A DNA stretch of 64,000 nucleotides from Amycolatopsis sp. CA-230715 (GTDB lineage: Bacteria; Actinomycetota; Actinomycetes; Mycobacteriales; Pseudonocardiaceae). Where the stretch lies: the NCBI RefSeq assembly GCF_018736145.1, contig NZ_CP059997.1, forward strand, positions 6,757,501-6,821,500, in the 5' to 3' direction. Positions 40,482-49,082 of the stretch are shown here, in pieces; within the stretch, counting starts at the first letter, position 1, and the number at the start of each line of letters is the position of its first letter. Under the pieces are notes generated by a model. It did no database searches and was not told the origin of the DNA. It saw nothing but the letters and a program-made list of their open reading frames with translations. The position numbers were made by a program, and so were the translations under genes.

Positions 40482-40687
40482 CTTGCGAAAGCGGCCTCAG
40501 CTCAGCCCGGCGCGGCAGCACCGCGGCGACCCGGCACGGATCTCGCGCAGGACGGTCAGTCCTCAATGGACGCTCGGCAGGGCGGATCCTTCGGATGGAG
40601 TAAGAGCCGGGCTCGCCCCCGCCGTATCGCCGCATCCGATCGAGTGATGGCGGTAGCGCGGCCGGTCGCTGCTGCTAAAGAGGTGAC

Positions 40688-41266
40688 ATGCGATTCCTCC
40701 CCGCTGTTCTATCCGCCTTGTTGTTGACCGCTACGACAGGTGTCGCCGTCGCGGCCCCGGCGCGATCCGCCGGGCACGGGCACGGTCACCACATCTACGC
40801 TCGCGGCACGTTCGCGCTCTACACGCCGGGCGCGAACGCCATCACCCACGACCCCAAGCTCGCCCCCGTCGGTTCGAAGGTCGTCGTTTCCGGGTACACG
40901 AACGCGCACCGGACCAAGACCAGGCTGTACGTCAAGGGCCTGCTCCCCGACCGCGAGTACGGTTCTCACGCGCATTCCAAGCCCTGCGGTGAGAAGGCGG
41001 CCGACTCCGGCCCGCACCACCAGCACGTCCAGGACCCCGTGCAGCCCTCGGTCGACCCGAAGTACGCCAACCCGGACAACGAGATCTGGCTCGACTTCAC
41101 CACCGACCACGACGGCACCGGCTACGCGGAGTCCACAGTGGACTGGGGATTCGACGGGGAGCGGCACGCCCAGTCGGTCGTCATCCACGAAACGCACACC
41201 CACACCGAGCCCGGCCACGCCGGAATGGCCGGAGCGCGGCTCGCCTGCATAAACGTGGGCTTCTGA
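40688..41266 (+). CDS. Secreted Cu/Zn superoxide dismutase-like protein
   Basis: The 192-residue protein has a Sec signal peptide (FLPAVLSALLLTATTGVAVA, cut near AAPA) and the SOD_Cu core: YGSHAHSKPCGEKAADSGPH with Cu and Zn histidines, NEIWLDFTTDHDGTGY, and SVVIHETHTH followed by GHAGMAGARLACINV. It is divergent from eukaryotic SOD1 but fits the actinobacterial SOD family. AAGAGG precedes the ATG. A His-rich stretch (GHGHGHH) follows the signal peptide and could carry copper. Confidence 0.85.
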   Translation: MRFLPAVLSALLLTATTGVAVAAPARSAGHGHGHHIYARGTFALYTPGANAITHDPKLAPVGSKVVVSGYTNAHRTKTRLYVKGLLPDREYGSHAHSKPCGEKAADSGPHHQHVQDPVQPSVDPKYANPDNEIWLDFTTDHDGTGYAESTVDWGFDGERHAQSVVIHETHTHTEPGHAGMAGARLACINVGF

Positions 41267-41286
41267 CGAGTGCTTCGGAAACAGCG

Positions 41287-41316
41287 CGGGACCGCGGCGA
41301 CCACGCCGCGGTCCCG
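41287..41316. terminator. Bidirectional terminator hairpin
   Basis: Arms CGGGACCGCGGCG (41287-41299) and CGCCGCGGTCCCG (41304-41316) pair perfectly over 13 bp around an ACCA loop. It lies between the convergent SOD gene and the membrane protein gene, directly after both stops. Confidence 0.8.
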
Positions 41317-41318
41317 TC

Positions 41319-42416
41319 TCAAGCCGGTACGGCCCGCAGCGAGTCGGAGAGGGTGACCAGTTCGCGGACGTCGTCGTCGAGGCTGTCGCCATCGGGCATC
41401 GCGACGGGCATCGCCTCCGGTGCCACCGTTTCCCCTCGCGCGTGCGAGCGCAACGCTTCGCCGAGCCGTTCCGCCAGGTCGCCGTCGTCGCCGAGGTGCG
41501 CGAGGTACGGGCTGAGCCGGACCAGCCCGTCCCGGCATTCGATCGCCCGCCGGTAGTACCTGCGGTGCACGCCGCGCAGGCTCAGCGCGTCCCGCCACGG
41601 GTTGAGCGGCGCGCGGCTCAGCGCGTCCTCCGGGAAGGCCTCGTGCAGCGCGGTCCACAGTGGACCGAGCCGGTGGTAGGTCCGCAGGTGCTGCCGCCAC
41701 ACGCGGCCCGCGGCGAGCCTGGTCGCGACACCGGGGTAGGACAGGCCGATGACCAGCAGCAGCGCCCCGGGGAACACCAGGAACACGGTGCCCTGCACGA
41801 GCAGCCACGGGATGGCCGCGCCGGTCCAGTGCACGAGGACCACCGCGACCAGCGTCGACCCGCCGACCGCGGAGATGGCGAACCCGACGGAAGCCACCCG
41901 CAGGCCACGTGCCAGCCGGGGCCCGGCGCCGCGCGCGTAGCGCCGCGTGAAGAAGTACGCGCTCGCGATGCCGTAGGTGAGGTAGAGGTCGGCGGCGAGG
42001 TAGAACGTCAAGACCCCGGCGAGGGGGTACCGCGCGGGCGGGACGTCCGGCATGAACACCGCCACGAGCACCATCACCAGCATCGCGACGGCGAACGGGA
42101 TCGCCTCCAGCAGGGCGCGCCGCCGCGCTTCGGCGACCGGGAGCGCCGAGAACAGGAAGAAGCAGGCCAGGGTGTAGACCAGCCCGCACAGGAAGAAGTG
42201 CTGGAACAGCAGCGGCACGATCGGGCCGGGGTTCGGCTGGTTCACGTTCCCGGCGAGGAAGCCGAACGGGTACGCGGCCGCGAAGCAGGCGAGGCACGCG
42301 GTGACCATCCAGCGCGCCACGTCCTTCGGCGCGCGGGTGAGCTGGTAGATCTTCCACAGCAGGGCGGGGTAGAGGATCACGCCCTGGAGCACCGTCAGCG
42401 CGACGTTGGAGTTCAC
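41319..42416 (-). CDS. Seven-helix membrane protein, MAB_1171c-like putative transporter
   Basis: The 365-residue protein starts at GTG 42416 (VNSNVALTVLQGVILYPALL) and has seven membrane helices in the first 230 residues, then a cytosolic C-terminal domain (HRLGPLWTALHEAFPEDALS, RDALSLRGVHRRYYRRAIEC). This matches the actinobacterial MAB_1171c-type membrane family, whose function is unknown and which is typically encoded next to an ImmA/IrrE peptidase, as here. Its GTG overlaps the peptidase stop by 4 bp. Confidence 0.8.
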   Translation of the reverse strand: MNSNVALTVLQGVILYPALLWKIYQLTRAPKDVARWMVTACLACFAAAYPFGFLAGNVNQPNPGPIVPLLFQHFFLCGLVYTLACFFLFSALPVAEARRRALLEAIPFAVAMLVMVLVAVFMPDVPPARYPLAGVLTFYLAADLYLTYGIASAYFFTRRYARGAGPRLARGLRVASVGFAISAVGGSTLVAVVLVHWTGAAIPWLLVQGTVFLVFPGALLLVIGLSYPGVATRLAAGRVWRQHLRTYHRLGPLWTALHEAFPEDALSRAPLNPWRDALSLRGVHRRYYRRAIECRDGLVRLSPYLAHLGDDGDLAERLGEALRSHARGETVAPEAMPVAMPDGDSLDDDVRELVTLSDSLRAVPA

Positions 42417-42967
42417 AACCAGCCCAGCCGTTCGCCCAGCGCGGTCTCGATCCGCCGCGCGGTGGCCTCGTTCGAGGACTCCGGGGTGACCCGGTCCAGC
42501 ACGGACGCCCATTCCAGGATGATCGTCGCCACCGTCTCCGCTTCCCGCTCGTGGTCGGTGTCGTAGGAGGTGCGCCGCAGCGCGTGCCGGACCGATTCCG
42601 GTTCCAGGTCCGGGTACTGCTCGCGCGGGTGGCCCGGCGGGGGCGCGCTCGGGGCCAGCTCCGTGACCAGGCCGTCGTCCTCCGCGGTGGCCACGTGCCC
42701 GGCCAGCATGTGCCCCAGCTCGTGCAGGATGATGTGGCACTGGTGGGCCTTGCTCGTGTCCTGCTGGTACACGATGTAGTCGGCCTTGCCGGTGGCGATC
42801 CAGGCGCCGAACGGGCCCGGCACCGGGATCCGGTGCGCGATCAGCCGGATCGGGCGGCCGCGCTGCTCCCCGACCTTGCGGCACAGTTCGAGGACGTCGA
42901 GCGGCGGGCGGATGCCGAGTTCGTTCAGCAGCCGCCTGCAGCGGCGCCGCAGCTTGCGTTCCTGCAC
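42413..42967 (-). CDS. ImmA/IrrE-family metallo-endopeptidase
   Basis: The 184-residue protein starts at GTG 42967 and has the zinc motif HELGH within CHIILHELGHMLAGHVA, with a downstream Glu in HEREAETVATIILEW as the third ligand. The family cleaves repressors or signals inactivation of HTH proteins. In related loci an XRE-type repressor precedes it; none is found here between 42968 and 43589. It is coupled to the seven-helix membrane protein. Confidence 0.87.
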   Translation of the reverse strand: MQERKLRRRCRRLLNELGIRPPLDVLELCRKVGEQRGRPIRLIAHRIPVPGPFGAWIATGKADYIVYQQDTSKAHQCHIILHELGHMLAGHVATAEDDGLVTELAPSAPPPGHPREQYPDLEPESVRHALRRTSYDTDHEREAETVATIILEWASVLDRVTPESSNEATARRIETALGERLGWL

Positions 42968-43155
42968 CAGTCACCCCGCCGTCGGTGTGAGTGGCCCCGT
43001 CCTTCGAAGCATCCCTTAAACGGTAGCGACCTGAACGGGGGCCGTTCACCCCCGACCCCACCTTCACTCGTTCGCCAGCCCGCCGATCCGGATCTTGGGC
43101 GCGCCCGGAACTTTTCCGGCGCCGAGGCGCGCGAGCCGTAGCGGGCGTTCGCGCG

Positions 43156-43369
43156 CCCCGAAGGTGGCATTCGGGGAATCCAGTGCCCCGAAGGTCACTT
43201 TCGGGGCAGGCGTGTCGTGGTGGTCGAGTGTGCGAGGGGTGGATGTGCGGCGCTAGGCGCCCCGAGGGTGGCCTTCGGGGACCAACGACAGGCTCCGCCG
43301 CCGATCGCCCCGCCGCGCACCCGGCATCACTGTGACGTTCGGGGAATCCAGTGCCCCGAACGTCACAGT
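43156..43369. repeat. Cluster of CCCCGAA-type palindromic repeats
   Basis: Inverted repeats with CCCCGAA/TTCGGGG arms occur at 43156-43176, 43185-43207, about 43258-43279 (imperfect) and 43329-43369. The last is a perfect 16-bp palindrome with a 9-nt loop. A 23-bp block containing GAATCCAGTG between TTCGGGG and CCCCGAA is identical at 43170-43192 and 43339-43361. They lie in the 620-base gap before the polysaccharide lyase gene and look like a dispersed hairpin repeat family. No gene is visible in this gap. Confidence 0.8.
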
Positions 43370-43456
43370 GGGGGCATCGGCAGTCGCTTCTCCGGGGCAG
43401 GTGCTCCGATGAATGGCACACGATCCCTTCCCGTCAAGGTGGAACTCCGCGCAGCG

Positions 43457-43485
43457 TTGACAGTACACAGCGCTACTCATATTTT
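43457..43485 (+). promoter_or_regulatory. Sigma-70-type promoter for the lyase genes
   Basis: TTGACA (43457-43462), a 17-bp spacer and TATTTT (43480-43485) form a near-consensus housekeeping promoter, rare in this GC-rich DNA. It lies about 105 bases before the lyase ATG, leaving a leader with a possible CCGGGAAG/CTTCCGG stem. Confidence 0.7.
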
Positions 43486-43589
43486 TAGCTCCGGGAAGAC
43501 ATCGGATGTTCCTTCCGGGGCGCGTGGCCCGGCGGGACTCCGCCGACCGATGTGCCCCCTGTCGAACTGCCGTCAGGAAGGACACACCG

Positions 43590-44402
43590 ATGAGGACGAA
43601 CCCGTCGCACAGCGAACTCACCCGGCGCACGGCCCTGCGCACGCTGGCCGTTTCCGCGCTCGCCGTTCCCGTCGCGCTCAGCCCGCTCGCCACGGCCGAC
43701 GCGGCCCCGCTCTGGCACCCCGACCCGGCGACGGACGGGATGAAGGCCTTCGAAGGCGTCGAAGCCGACCGCGGCCACCACCACCCGGACCGCAGGTACG
43801 CCTATCCCGAAGGCGACCACTACCGGTTCGCCATCTGGGCCGACGACCGCGACACCACCGGCGGCGGCGACCGCCAGCGCACCGAGGTCAAGGGCATGGT
43901 GCAGAACGGCACCGCGCTGAAGATGCGCGACGGCGAGACGTGGACGATCTCCTACGAGACGTACCTGCCGTCGACCCTGCACGGCACCAGCAAGTTCACG
44001 CACTTGTTCCAGACCAAGACGCCGTCGACCAACGGGGGCCCGTGGGTGACCCTCGACCTGACGCGCGACGGCGGCACCGAGATGATCCGCGCACGCGCCT
44101 ACGCGAACCCCGGCTCGCCGTCCATCGCCTCGACCGCGCTCGCCCCGTTGCGGGACAAGTGGATCACCGTCGAATGGACGCTGACCCCGGGCGCCGCGGG
44201 GGTCGCGGCGTGCGTCATCCGCGACGGCACGGGACCGGCCGCGCCGATCGCCGCGCAAGGCAGGCGCACCGGCGTGAAGATGCCGGGCCAGGGCGACTAC
44301 GTCCGCCCGAAGTGGGGTATCTACCGCTCGGTCGAGAGCGCGCGGTCCGACATCGTCGACACCTACCTGCTCTTCCGCGCCTTCAAAGCCACCCGTACCT
44401 GA
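43590..44402 (+). CDS. Secreted polysaccharide lyase (heparin-lyase-I-like jelly roll)
   Basis: The 270-residue protein has a Tat-type signal (ELTRRTALRTLAVSALAVPV, cut near ADAAP). The mature part shows AIWADDRDTTGGGDRQRTEV, TWTISYETYLPSTLHG, HLFQTKT and KWGIYRSVESARSDIVDTYL, the pattern of the bacterial polysaccharide lyase family related to heparin lyase I and alginate lyases. It should act outside the cell on uronic-acid-containing polymers. GGAAGG precedes ATG 43590. A PL6 gene follows 49 bp later, probably in the same transcript. Confidence 0.82.
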   Translation: MRTNPSHSELTRRTALRTLAVSALAVPVALSPLATADAAPLWHPDPATDGMKAFEGVEADRGHHHPDRRYAYPEGDHYRFAIWADDRDTTGGGDRQRTEVKGMVQNGTALKMRDGETWTISYETYLPSTLHGTSKFTHLFQTKTPSTNGGPWVTLDLTRDGGTEMIRARAYANPGSPSIASTALAPLRDKWITVEWTLTPGAAGVAACVIRDGTGPAAPIAAQGRRTGVKMPGQGDYVRPKWGIYRSVESARSDIVDTYLLFRAFKATRT

Positions 44403-44451
44403 CCGTCCACTGTGGATTTTCAGGCCGCCGCCCCGATCCGGAGGAGCAGAC

Positions 44452-45846
44452 ATGACCCGAACCGTGCCGAGGAGGCTCGGCGTAGTGGCCGCGGCCGGGC
44501 TGTTCGCCGTGTGCGGCGTGCAGTCCGCGTCGGCGGGCGTGACGGCGCCGCGCACGCTCGCCGTGTCGTCGTCGAGCCAGCTGGCCGAGGCGCTGGCGCA
44601 GGCCAGGCCGGGTGACCGTGTCCAGGTGGCGGCCGGTGTCTACGACGCGGGCCCGATCAGGGTGGGCCGCTCGGGCACCGCCCAGGCGCCCATCACGATC
44701 GCCGCGGAGACGGGAACGGCCCGGTTCACCGGGGCGGGCGGGCTGGACCTGACCGGCGCGTCCCACGTCGTGGTGCGGGGGTTCGTGTTCGACAACGACG
44801 CCGGGCTGACCGTGCCGGGCGACGCGCTGGGTGACCGGGTCACGCGCAACGTGTTCAAGGGAAATCCAGGAAAGGCCGACCTGACGGTGAAGGCCGACGA
44901 CACCGAGGTCGACCACAACAGGTTCGAGAACCGCACGGAGGCGGGCGTCTACCTGCAGGTCGTCGGGCCGGGGGCGAAGGACATGGCGAAACGGGTGCAC
45001 GTGCACCACAACTACTTCTTCAACCACCAGTTCCACGGCACCAACGGCGGCGAGTCCATCCGCTTCGGCCTGTCCGGCAGGCAGCACGCCGTCGCGGACG
45101 GGCTGATCGAGCACAACCTGTTCGACAAGGCGGACGGGGACTCCGAAGCGATCTCGATCAAGTCGACGAAGAACGTGGTGCGGTACAACACGATCACCGA
45201 CAGCCACGGCACGATCTCGTTGCGGCACGGGTGGAATTCGGTCGTCGAGGGGAACATCCTCACCGGCGGCACCACCGGGATCCGGTTCTTCGGCAACGAC
45301 CACGTCATCGTCAACAACATCGTCAAGGACACCGCGGGCACCCCGATCGAGTTCGGCGGCGGCGAGGTCCGCGACGACACCACCAGCGGCACGAACCACG
45401 AAGCGGCCGACCACTGCCTGGTCGCCTTCAACACGCTTTCCGGTACCGACAAAATCGTCTGGTTCAACGACGGGAAGCCGTTCCCGCCGTCGGACGGCAC
45501 GCTCGCCGACAACATCCTGCTGGGCAAGGGAAAGGACGCGGCGAAGGGTGCGGGTGAGGGGTCCCATTTCACCGGCAACATCCTGTTCGGCGCACCCGCG
45601 GGAAGCCTGCCGTCGGACGCGTACCGCACGATCGACCCGAAGCTGGTGCCCGACGCGCACGGGTTGCCGCGGCCGACCGCGACCAGCCCGGTCATCGGCG
45701 CGGCGACCGGCTCGTTCCCGAAGGTCGCACTCGACATCGACCAGCAGACCCGGCCCGGCACCAAGGACGTCGGCGCCGACCAGTACGCCAAGGCGGCGCC
45801 GGCGAGGCCGCTGACCCCGGCCGACGTCGGCCCCGACGCGCCGTAG
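44452..45846 (+). CDS. Secreted polysaccharide lyase family 6 (chondroitinase B/alginate lyase-like)
   Basis: The 464-residue protein has a Sec signal (LGVVAAAGLFAVCGVQSASA) and a right-handed beta-helix with typical PL6 sequence: LAEALAQARPGDRVQVAAGV, VHVHHNYFFNHQ, NGGESIRFGLSG, SEAISIKSTKNVVRYNT, GTISLRHGWNSVVEGN and GIRFFGNDHVIVNN. The Lys in SIKST and Arg in LRHG match the catalytic base and acid of PL6. It cleaves alginate or chondroitin-like polymers by beta-elimination. GGAGGAG precedes the ATG. It ends 6 bp from the convergent lanM stop. Confidence 0.88.
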   Translation: MTRTVPRRLGVVAAAGLFAVCGVQSASAGVTAPRTLAVSSSSQLAEALAQARPGDRVQVAAGVYDAGPIRVGRSGTAQAPITIAAETGTARFTGAGGLDLTGASHVVVRGFVFDNDAGLTVPGDALGDRVTRNVFKGNPGKADLTVKADDTEVDHNRFENRTEAGVYLQVVGPGAKDMAKRVHVHHNYFFNHQFHGTNGGESIRFGLSGRQHAVADGLIEHNLFDKADGDSEAISIKSTKNVVRYNTITDSHGTISLRHGWNSVVEGNILTGGTTGIRFFGNDHVIVNNIVKDTAGTPIEFGGGEVRDDTTSGTNHEAADHCLVAFNTLSGTDKIVWFNDGKPFPPSDGTLADNILLGKGKDAAKGAGEGSHFTGNILFGAPAGSLPSDAYRTIDPKLVPDAHGLPRPTATSPVIGAATGSFPKVALDIDQQTRPGTKDVGADQYAKAAPARPLTPADVGPDAP

Positions 45847-45852
45847 CGGTGC

Positions 45853-48800
45853 TCAGCTGCGCGCCGCCAGCACGTTCGGCACCCGGTCGGGGGCGGCGGC
45901 GCGCAGCAGGCCGTAGCCGATCCCGGCGGCACCGGTCATCAGTCCCGGTACCCACGTGCTGTACGGGGTGTCGCACCGGGTTTCCCCGGCCAGCACCGAA
46001 TTCGCGACGGTGCCCGCGACCCGTTTCGCGGTTTCAGCACTGGCGGGATCGCTCAGCATGGTCTCCACCAGCCCGAGCGTTCCGTGGCACAGCGAGTCAT
46101 GCGTGAACCCGATGACCGAGGTGCCGGTCTCGTCGAGGAGGTCGCGCCGCGCGGCGTCCACCGCCCGGTCCAGATCCACCGCGACCGCGGGATCGCCGAG
46201 CAGTTCGGCGCGGGCGATCCCGATTCCGGCGGCGCCGTGGCACCACGCGTTCATGAAGGCGTCGTCCGGCGTGCTTTCGCGGCGGTCCGGCCAGCCGCGT
46301 GCCACGTGGTCGAACTGGGCGTGTTCGTAACGGAGCACGGCGGCGGCCGCTTCGGCGAACCGGTCCTGCCCGGTGGCCAGCGCGATCCTGGTCAGCGCCA
46401 GCACGACACCGGACGCGCCGTGGGAATAGCCGAGTATCGGCACGCGGGTGCCCATCGTCGGCACGGTGAGTCCGTCCGGGTGCGGTTCGGCCCGGTCGAG
46501 CAGGACGGTGCCCGCCGTCAGCAGTGCGCGTTCCGTGCGCTCGTCCGGCCGGATCGCGTGCAGCGCGGCGACCGCGAGTGCGGCACCCGCGGTGCCGGAC
46601 ATGACATCCAGTGCGGTGTCCTCGGCGAGCTTCGCGGTCAGTGGCGGAACGAGGTCCGCGGCGGCGTCGAGCAGCGCGTCCGAGTGCCAGAGCGAACCGA
46701 GCGTGGCCAGCGTGTAGACGGCGCCGCCGAGTTCCGCGAACATCCCGACGGGCTGGTCCGCCAGGCGGTCTGTGGCATCCGCAATCCTCGCGGCGATCGC
46801 TTCGGCGGTCTCGCGGTACCGGTTCCGCCCACTCAATTCGCTGAGCCAGGCCAGGAACAGGGCGATACCCGCGTTACCGTCGTACAGGTCGAGTTCGGTT
46901 GGCGCGAGCACCCAGTGCTGTTCGGCGGCAAGACGCAACGTGAGCCACCCCGGCTCGCCGTCGTCGTGAAGCGCGGTGTCGAGCAGCCGGTCGCCGATCA
47001 GGGTGGCCGCCTCGACCGCGGTGGGCACGTCGATCGGAGACGCGAGCGGGCGTGGCACTACCGGCGTACCGGGTGCGACGCCGTCACCGGCCAGCGCGGC
47101 GAGCGATGCTTCGATGCACCAGCGCTGCCTGGTCAGATCGGCTTCGCCGAGCTCGGAGAGTCCTTCGCGGACCGCGTCGAGCCCGGACACGGGGTAGAAG
47201 TCCGGTACCAGCACGCCGGTTTCGTCGCGCAGGTCGCGCGAGCCGACGGTGATGGTGAACGCGGGGATGTCCCGGTCGGTGAGCTGCCGGATCTCGCTGG
47301 CGATCAGCTCCTCGCGACCCTCGACCGCCTGGTGCCCCTTGGCGAGCAGCTCGAACAGGCACGATCGGTCGAGCGCGTCGCCGAGTACGTCCGGGTGCCA
47401 TGACTCCAGCAGGATCCGGCCGTAGATCATCGTCGAGCGCAGGATCGGCCGCGCCTCGGCACCCGAAAACGCCGCGATGGGGCCGTTGTCGGCGAGTAAC
47501 TCGGCCCGGTTCCTTGCGAGCAGCCGGTAGGCGTCGGTGAACCCGTCGAGCAACTCGGCCCGATGATGCCACGGGTCTACTGTGGACGATTTGAGCGTCG
47601 CGTGGTTGTCGGCGGCTGGCATCGTCAAGTGGTCGCGTTCGCGCCGCATCCGGTCGGTGCCCGCGTCGACCCAGTGCGGCAACGGCATCGGCGTCGGCGT
47701 GCCCTGCGCGCCGGTCATCCCGCTCATGTCCACCGCGCGGACGTTGCCGGCATCCTCCTTGACCGTCCGGTTCGGGAGCAGGCCGACGCGGAGCACGGTT
47801 TCGGTGGCGTGCGGCCGGATCGGCGGCACGAAGACCGACTCGAGGTCCACGAACACCGGGTGCTCACCGGCGGCGATCAGGTTCTCCGCGTGCATGTCCT
47901 GCGCGCGGAGCGCGTGCAGGAGCGCGAGCTGCGCTCCCTGACGCCAGAAGAACCGGGCGACCTCGGCTTCGGTGGTGCAGCTCGCGGCCTCGGCGAACTC
48001 CGTCCAGCCGTACTTGCCGCGATCGAAGACCTGGAGGTGGCGAAGTGGATGGCGGAGCCCTCGGTCGTTCGCCCAGGCCAAGAAGGCGGAGAAGTGCCGT
48101 TCCGTGGCCAATCCCCGTGGTTTGTAGACGATTCGCCGTCCGTCGTCGAACGTCACCACGGCGACGCTCCGGCCGCCGCGGTGGGTGTCCCCAGCGCCGA
48201 AGTCGACCGCCGTCACGTCATTCGCGGTCAGGCCGGGCGCGATCGACGGCAGGTCGTCTCGCAGCCGTGCGGCGAACTCGGCGCGGACGGTCGCCCACGA
48301 ACCCAGCTCGGCCACCAGCTCCCTGGCGAGCACGGGGTGGCGCGAGAGGATTTCGAGCGAGGTTTCCTTGTCCCGCAACAGGTCCACGAAGGACGAAAAG
48401 CGGGCTTCCGGGGTCTCCCCGGTAAGGCGGTCCCGTGCCGCGTGCATCTCTCGCACCAGCGTCGGGGTGACCATGGTGGTCAACTGCTTGGCGTCGCGGA
48501 CGAACAGAGGATGGTCTGGCGACAGCCAGGCGACATCCCGCCGGAGCTGGCGTTCGAAATGGCCGAGCAGCGGTGCGGCGAGCGCGAGCACACCGTCCAC
48601 AACGGCCGGTTCCGGGTGGGCCCATGCTTCGACGAGCACGGTCAGCCATGGTGGTTGCTCGGGAAGCCGGGCGCTGAGCTGGTCGGGGGATTCGCCTAGC
48701 AGCACCAGGTATTCGTCCTCTTCCCAGAGGTCGAGGTCGACTTCGACGCCGCCGGTGACGAGCTTGTCCCGCCGCCACGCGGCGAGCCTGCGCCTACCGC

Positions 48801-48906
48801 GCTCGCGGGCGTCGTCACCGGCGGTCACCGGCGCCGCCCTGCGTTCGAGCAGGGACAGCGCCGGTGACCAGTTCGGAGTCAGCAGAACCCTCCGGCGGAG
48901 TGGCAC
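45853..48906 (-). CDS. Class II lanthipeptide synthetase LanM
   Basis: The protein of about 1017 residues has an N-terminal kinase-like dehydratase domain (about 90-600: DDGRRIVYKPRGLATERHFS, RAQDMHAENLIAAGEHPVFV, TMIYGRILLESWHPDVLG) and a C-terminal LanC-like cyclase with zinc ligands in NAWCHGAAGIG and DSLCHGTLG. It phosphorylates and dehydrates Ser/Thr of the precursor, then forms lanthionine rings with cysteines. The start is uncertain: GTG 48906, ATG 48927 and TTG 48942 all lie inside the precursor gene. GTG 48906 follows an AGGAGA. It overlaps lanA by 28 bp if so. Confidence 0.93.
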   Translation of the reverse strand: MPLRRRVLLTPNWSPALSLLERRAAPVTAGDDARERGRRRLAAWRRDKLVTGGVEVDLDLWEEDEYLVLLGESPDQLSARLPEQPPWLTVLVEAWAHPEPAVVDGVLALAAPLLGHFERQLRRDVAWLSPDHPLFVRDAKQLTTMVTPTLVREMHAARDRLTGETPEARFSSFVDLLRDKETSLEILSRHPVLARELVAELGSWATVRAEFAARLRDDLPSIAPGLTANDVTAVDFGAGDTHRGGRSVAVVTFDDGRRIVYKPRGLATERHFSAFLAWANDRGLRHPLRHLQVFDRGKYGWTEFAEAASCTTEAEVARFFWRQGAQLALLHALRAQDMHAENLIAAGEHPVFVDLESVFVPPIRPHATETVLRVGLLPNRTVKEDAGNVRAVDMSGMTGAQGTPTPMPLPHWVDAGTDRMRRERDHLTMPAADNHATLKSSTVDPWHHRAELLDGFTDAYRLLARNRAELLADNGPIAAFSGAEARPILRSTMIYGRILLESWHPDVLGDALDRSCLFELLAKGHQAVEGREELIASEIRQLTDRDIPAFTITVGSRDLRDETGVLVPDFYPVSGLDAVREGLSELGEADLTRQRWCIEASLAALAGDGVAPGTPVVPRPLASPIDVPTAVEAATLIGDRLLDTALHDDGEPGWLTLRLAAEQHWVLAPTELDLYDGNAGIALFLAWLSELSGRNRYRETAEAIAARIADATDRLADQPVGMFAELGGAVYTLATLGSLWHSDALLDAAADLVPPLTAKLAEDTALDVMSGTAGAALAVAALHAIRPDERTERALLTAGTVLLDRAEPHPDGLTVPTMGTRVPILGYSHGASGVVLALTRIALATGQDRFAEAAAAVLRYEHAQFDHVARGWPDRRESTPDDAFMNAWCHGAAGIGIARAELLGDPAVAVDLDRAVDAARRDLLDETGTSVIGFTHDSLCHGTLGLVETMLSDPASAETAKRVAGTVANSVLAGETRCDTPYSTWVPGLMTGAAGIGYGLLRAAAPDRVPNVLAARS

Positions 48907-49043
48907 TGCATCGTGGTCTCCTGGCATTGGGAGCCGGTACAAGCCATGGTCACGTGCGCGACGTCGGCCGTGCTCGCGGTCTCTCCCAGATCGAGGTCGG
49001 TGAGTTCGATTCTGCCGATCGGGTCGGCGATTTCGGTCAGCAT
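48879..49043 (-). CDS. Lanthipeptide precursor peptide LanA
   Basis: A 54-residue peptide starts at ATG 49043 after AAGGAGAAAA. The acidic leader contains GRIELTDLDLGE, the type of helical motif LanM recognises. The C-terminal 20 residues are core-like: CTGSQCQETTMQCHSAGGFC, with Cys at 35, 40, 47 and 54 and Ser/Thr at 36, 38, 43, 44 and 49. There is no double-glycine site before the core; the junction region reads DVAHVTMAC. Up to four (methyl)lanthionine rings are possible. The gene lies directly upstream of and overlapping lanM. Confidence 0.9.
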   Translation of the reverse strand: MLTEIADPIGRIELTDLDLGETASTADVAHVTMACTGSQCQETTMQCHSAGGFC

Positions 49044-49082
49044 TCGGTTTTCTCCTTGGTTTCGATGACGGATCTTCGAGGG

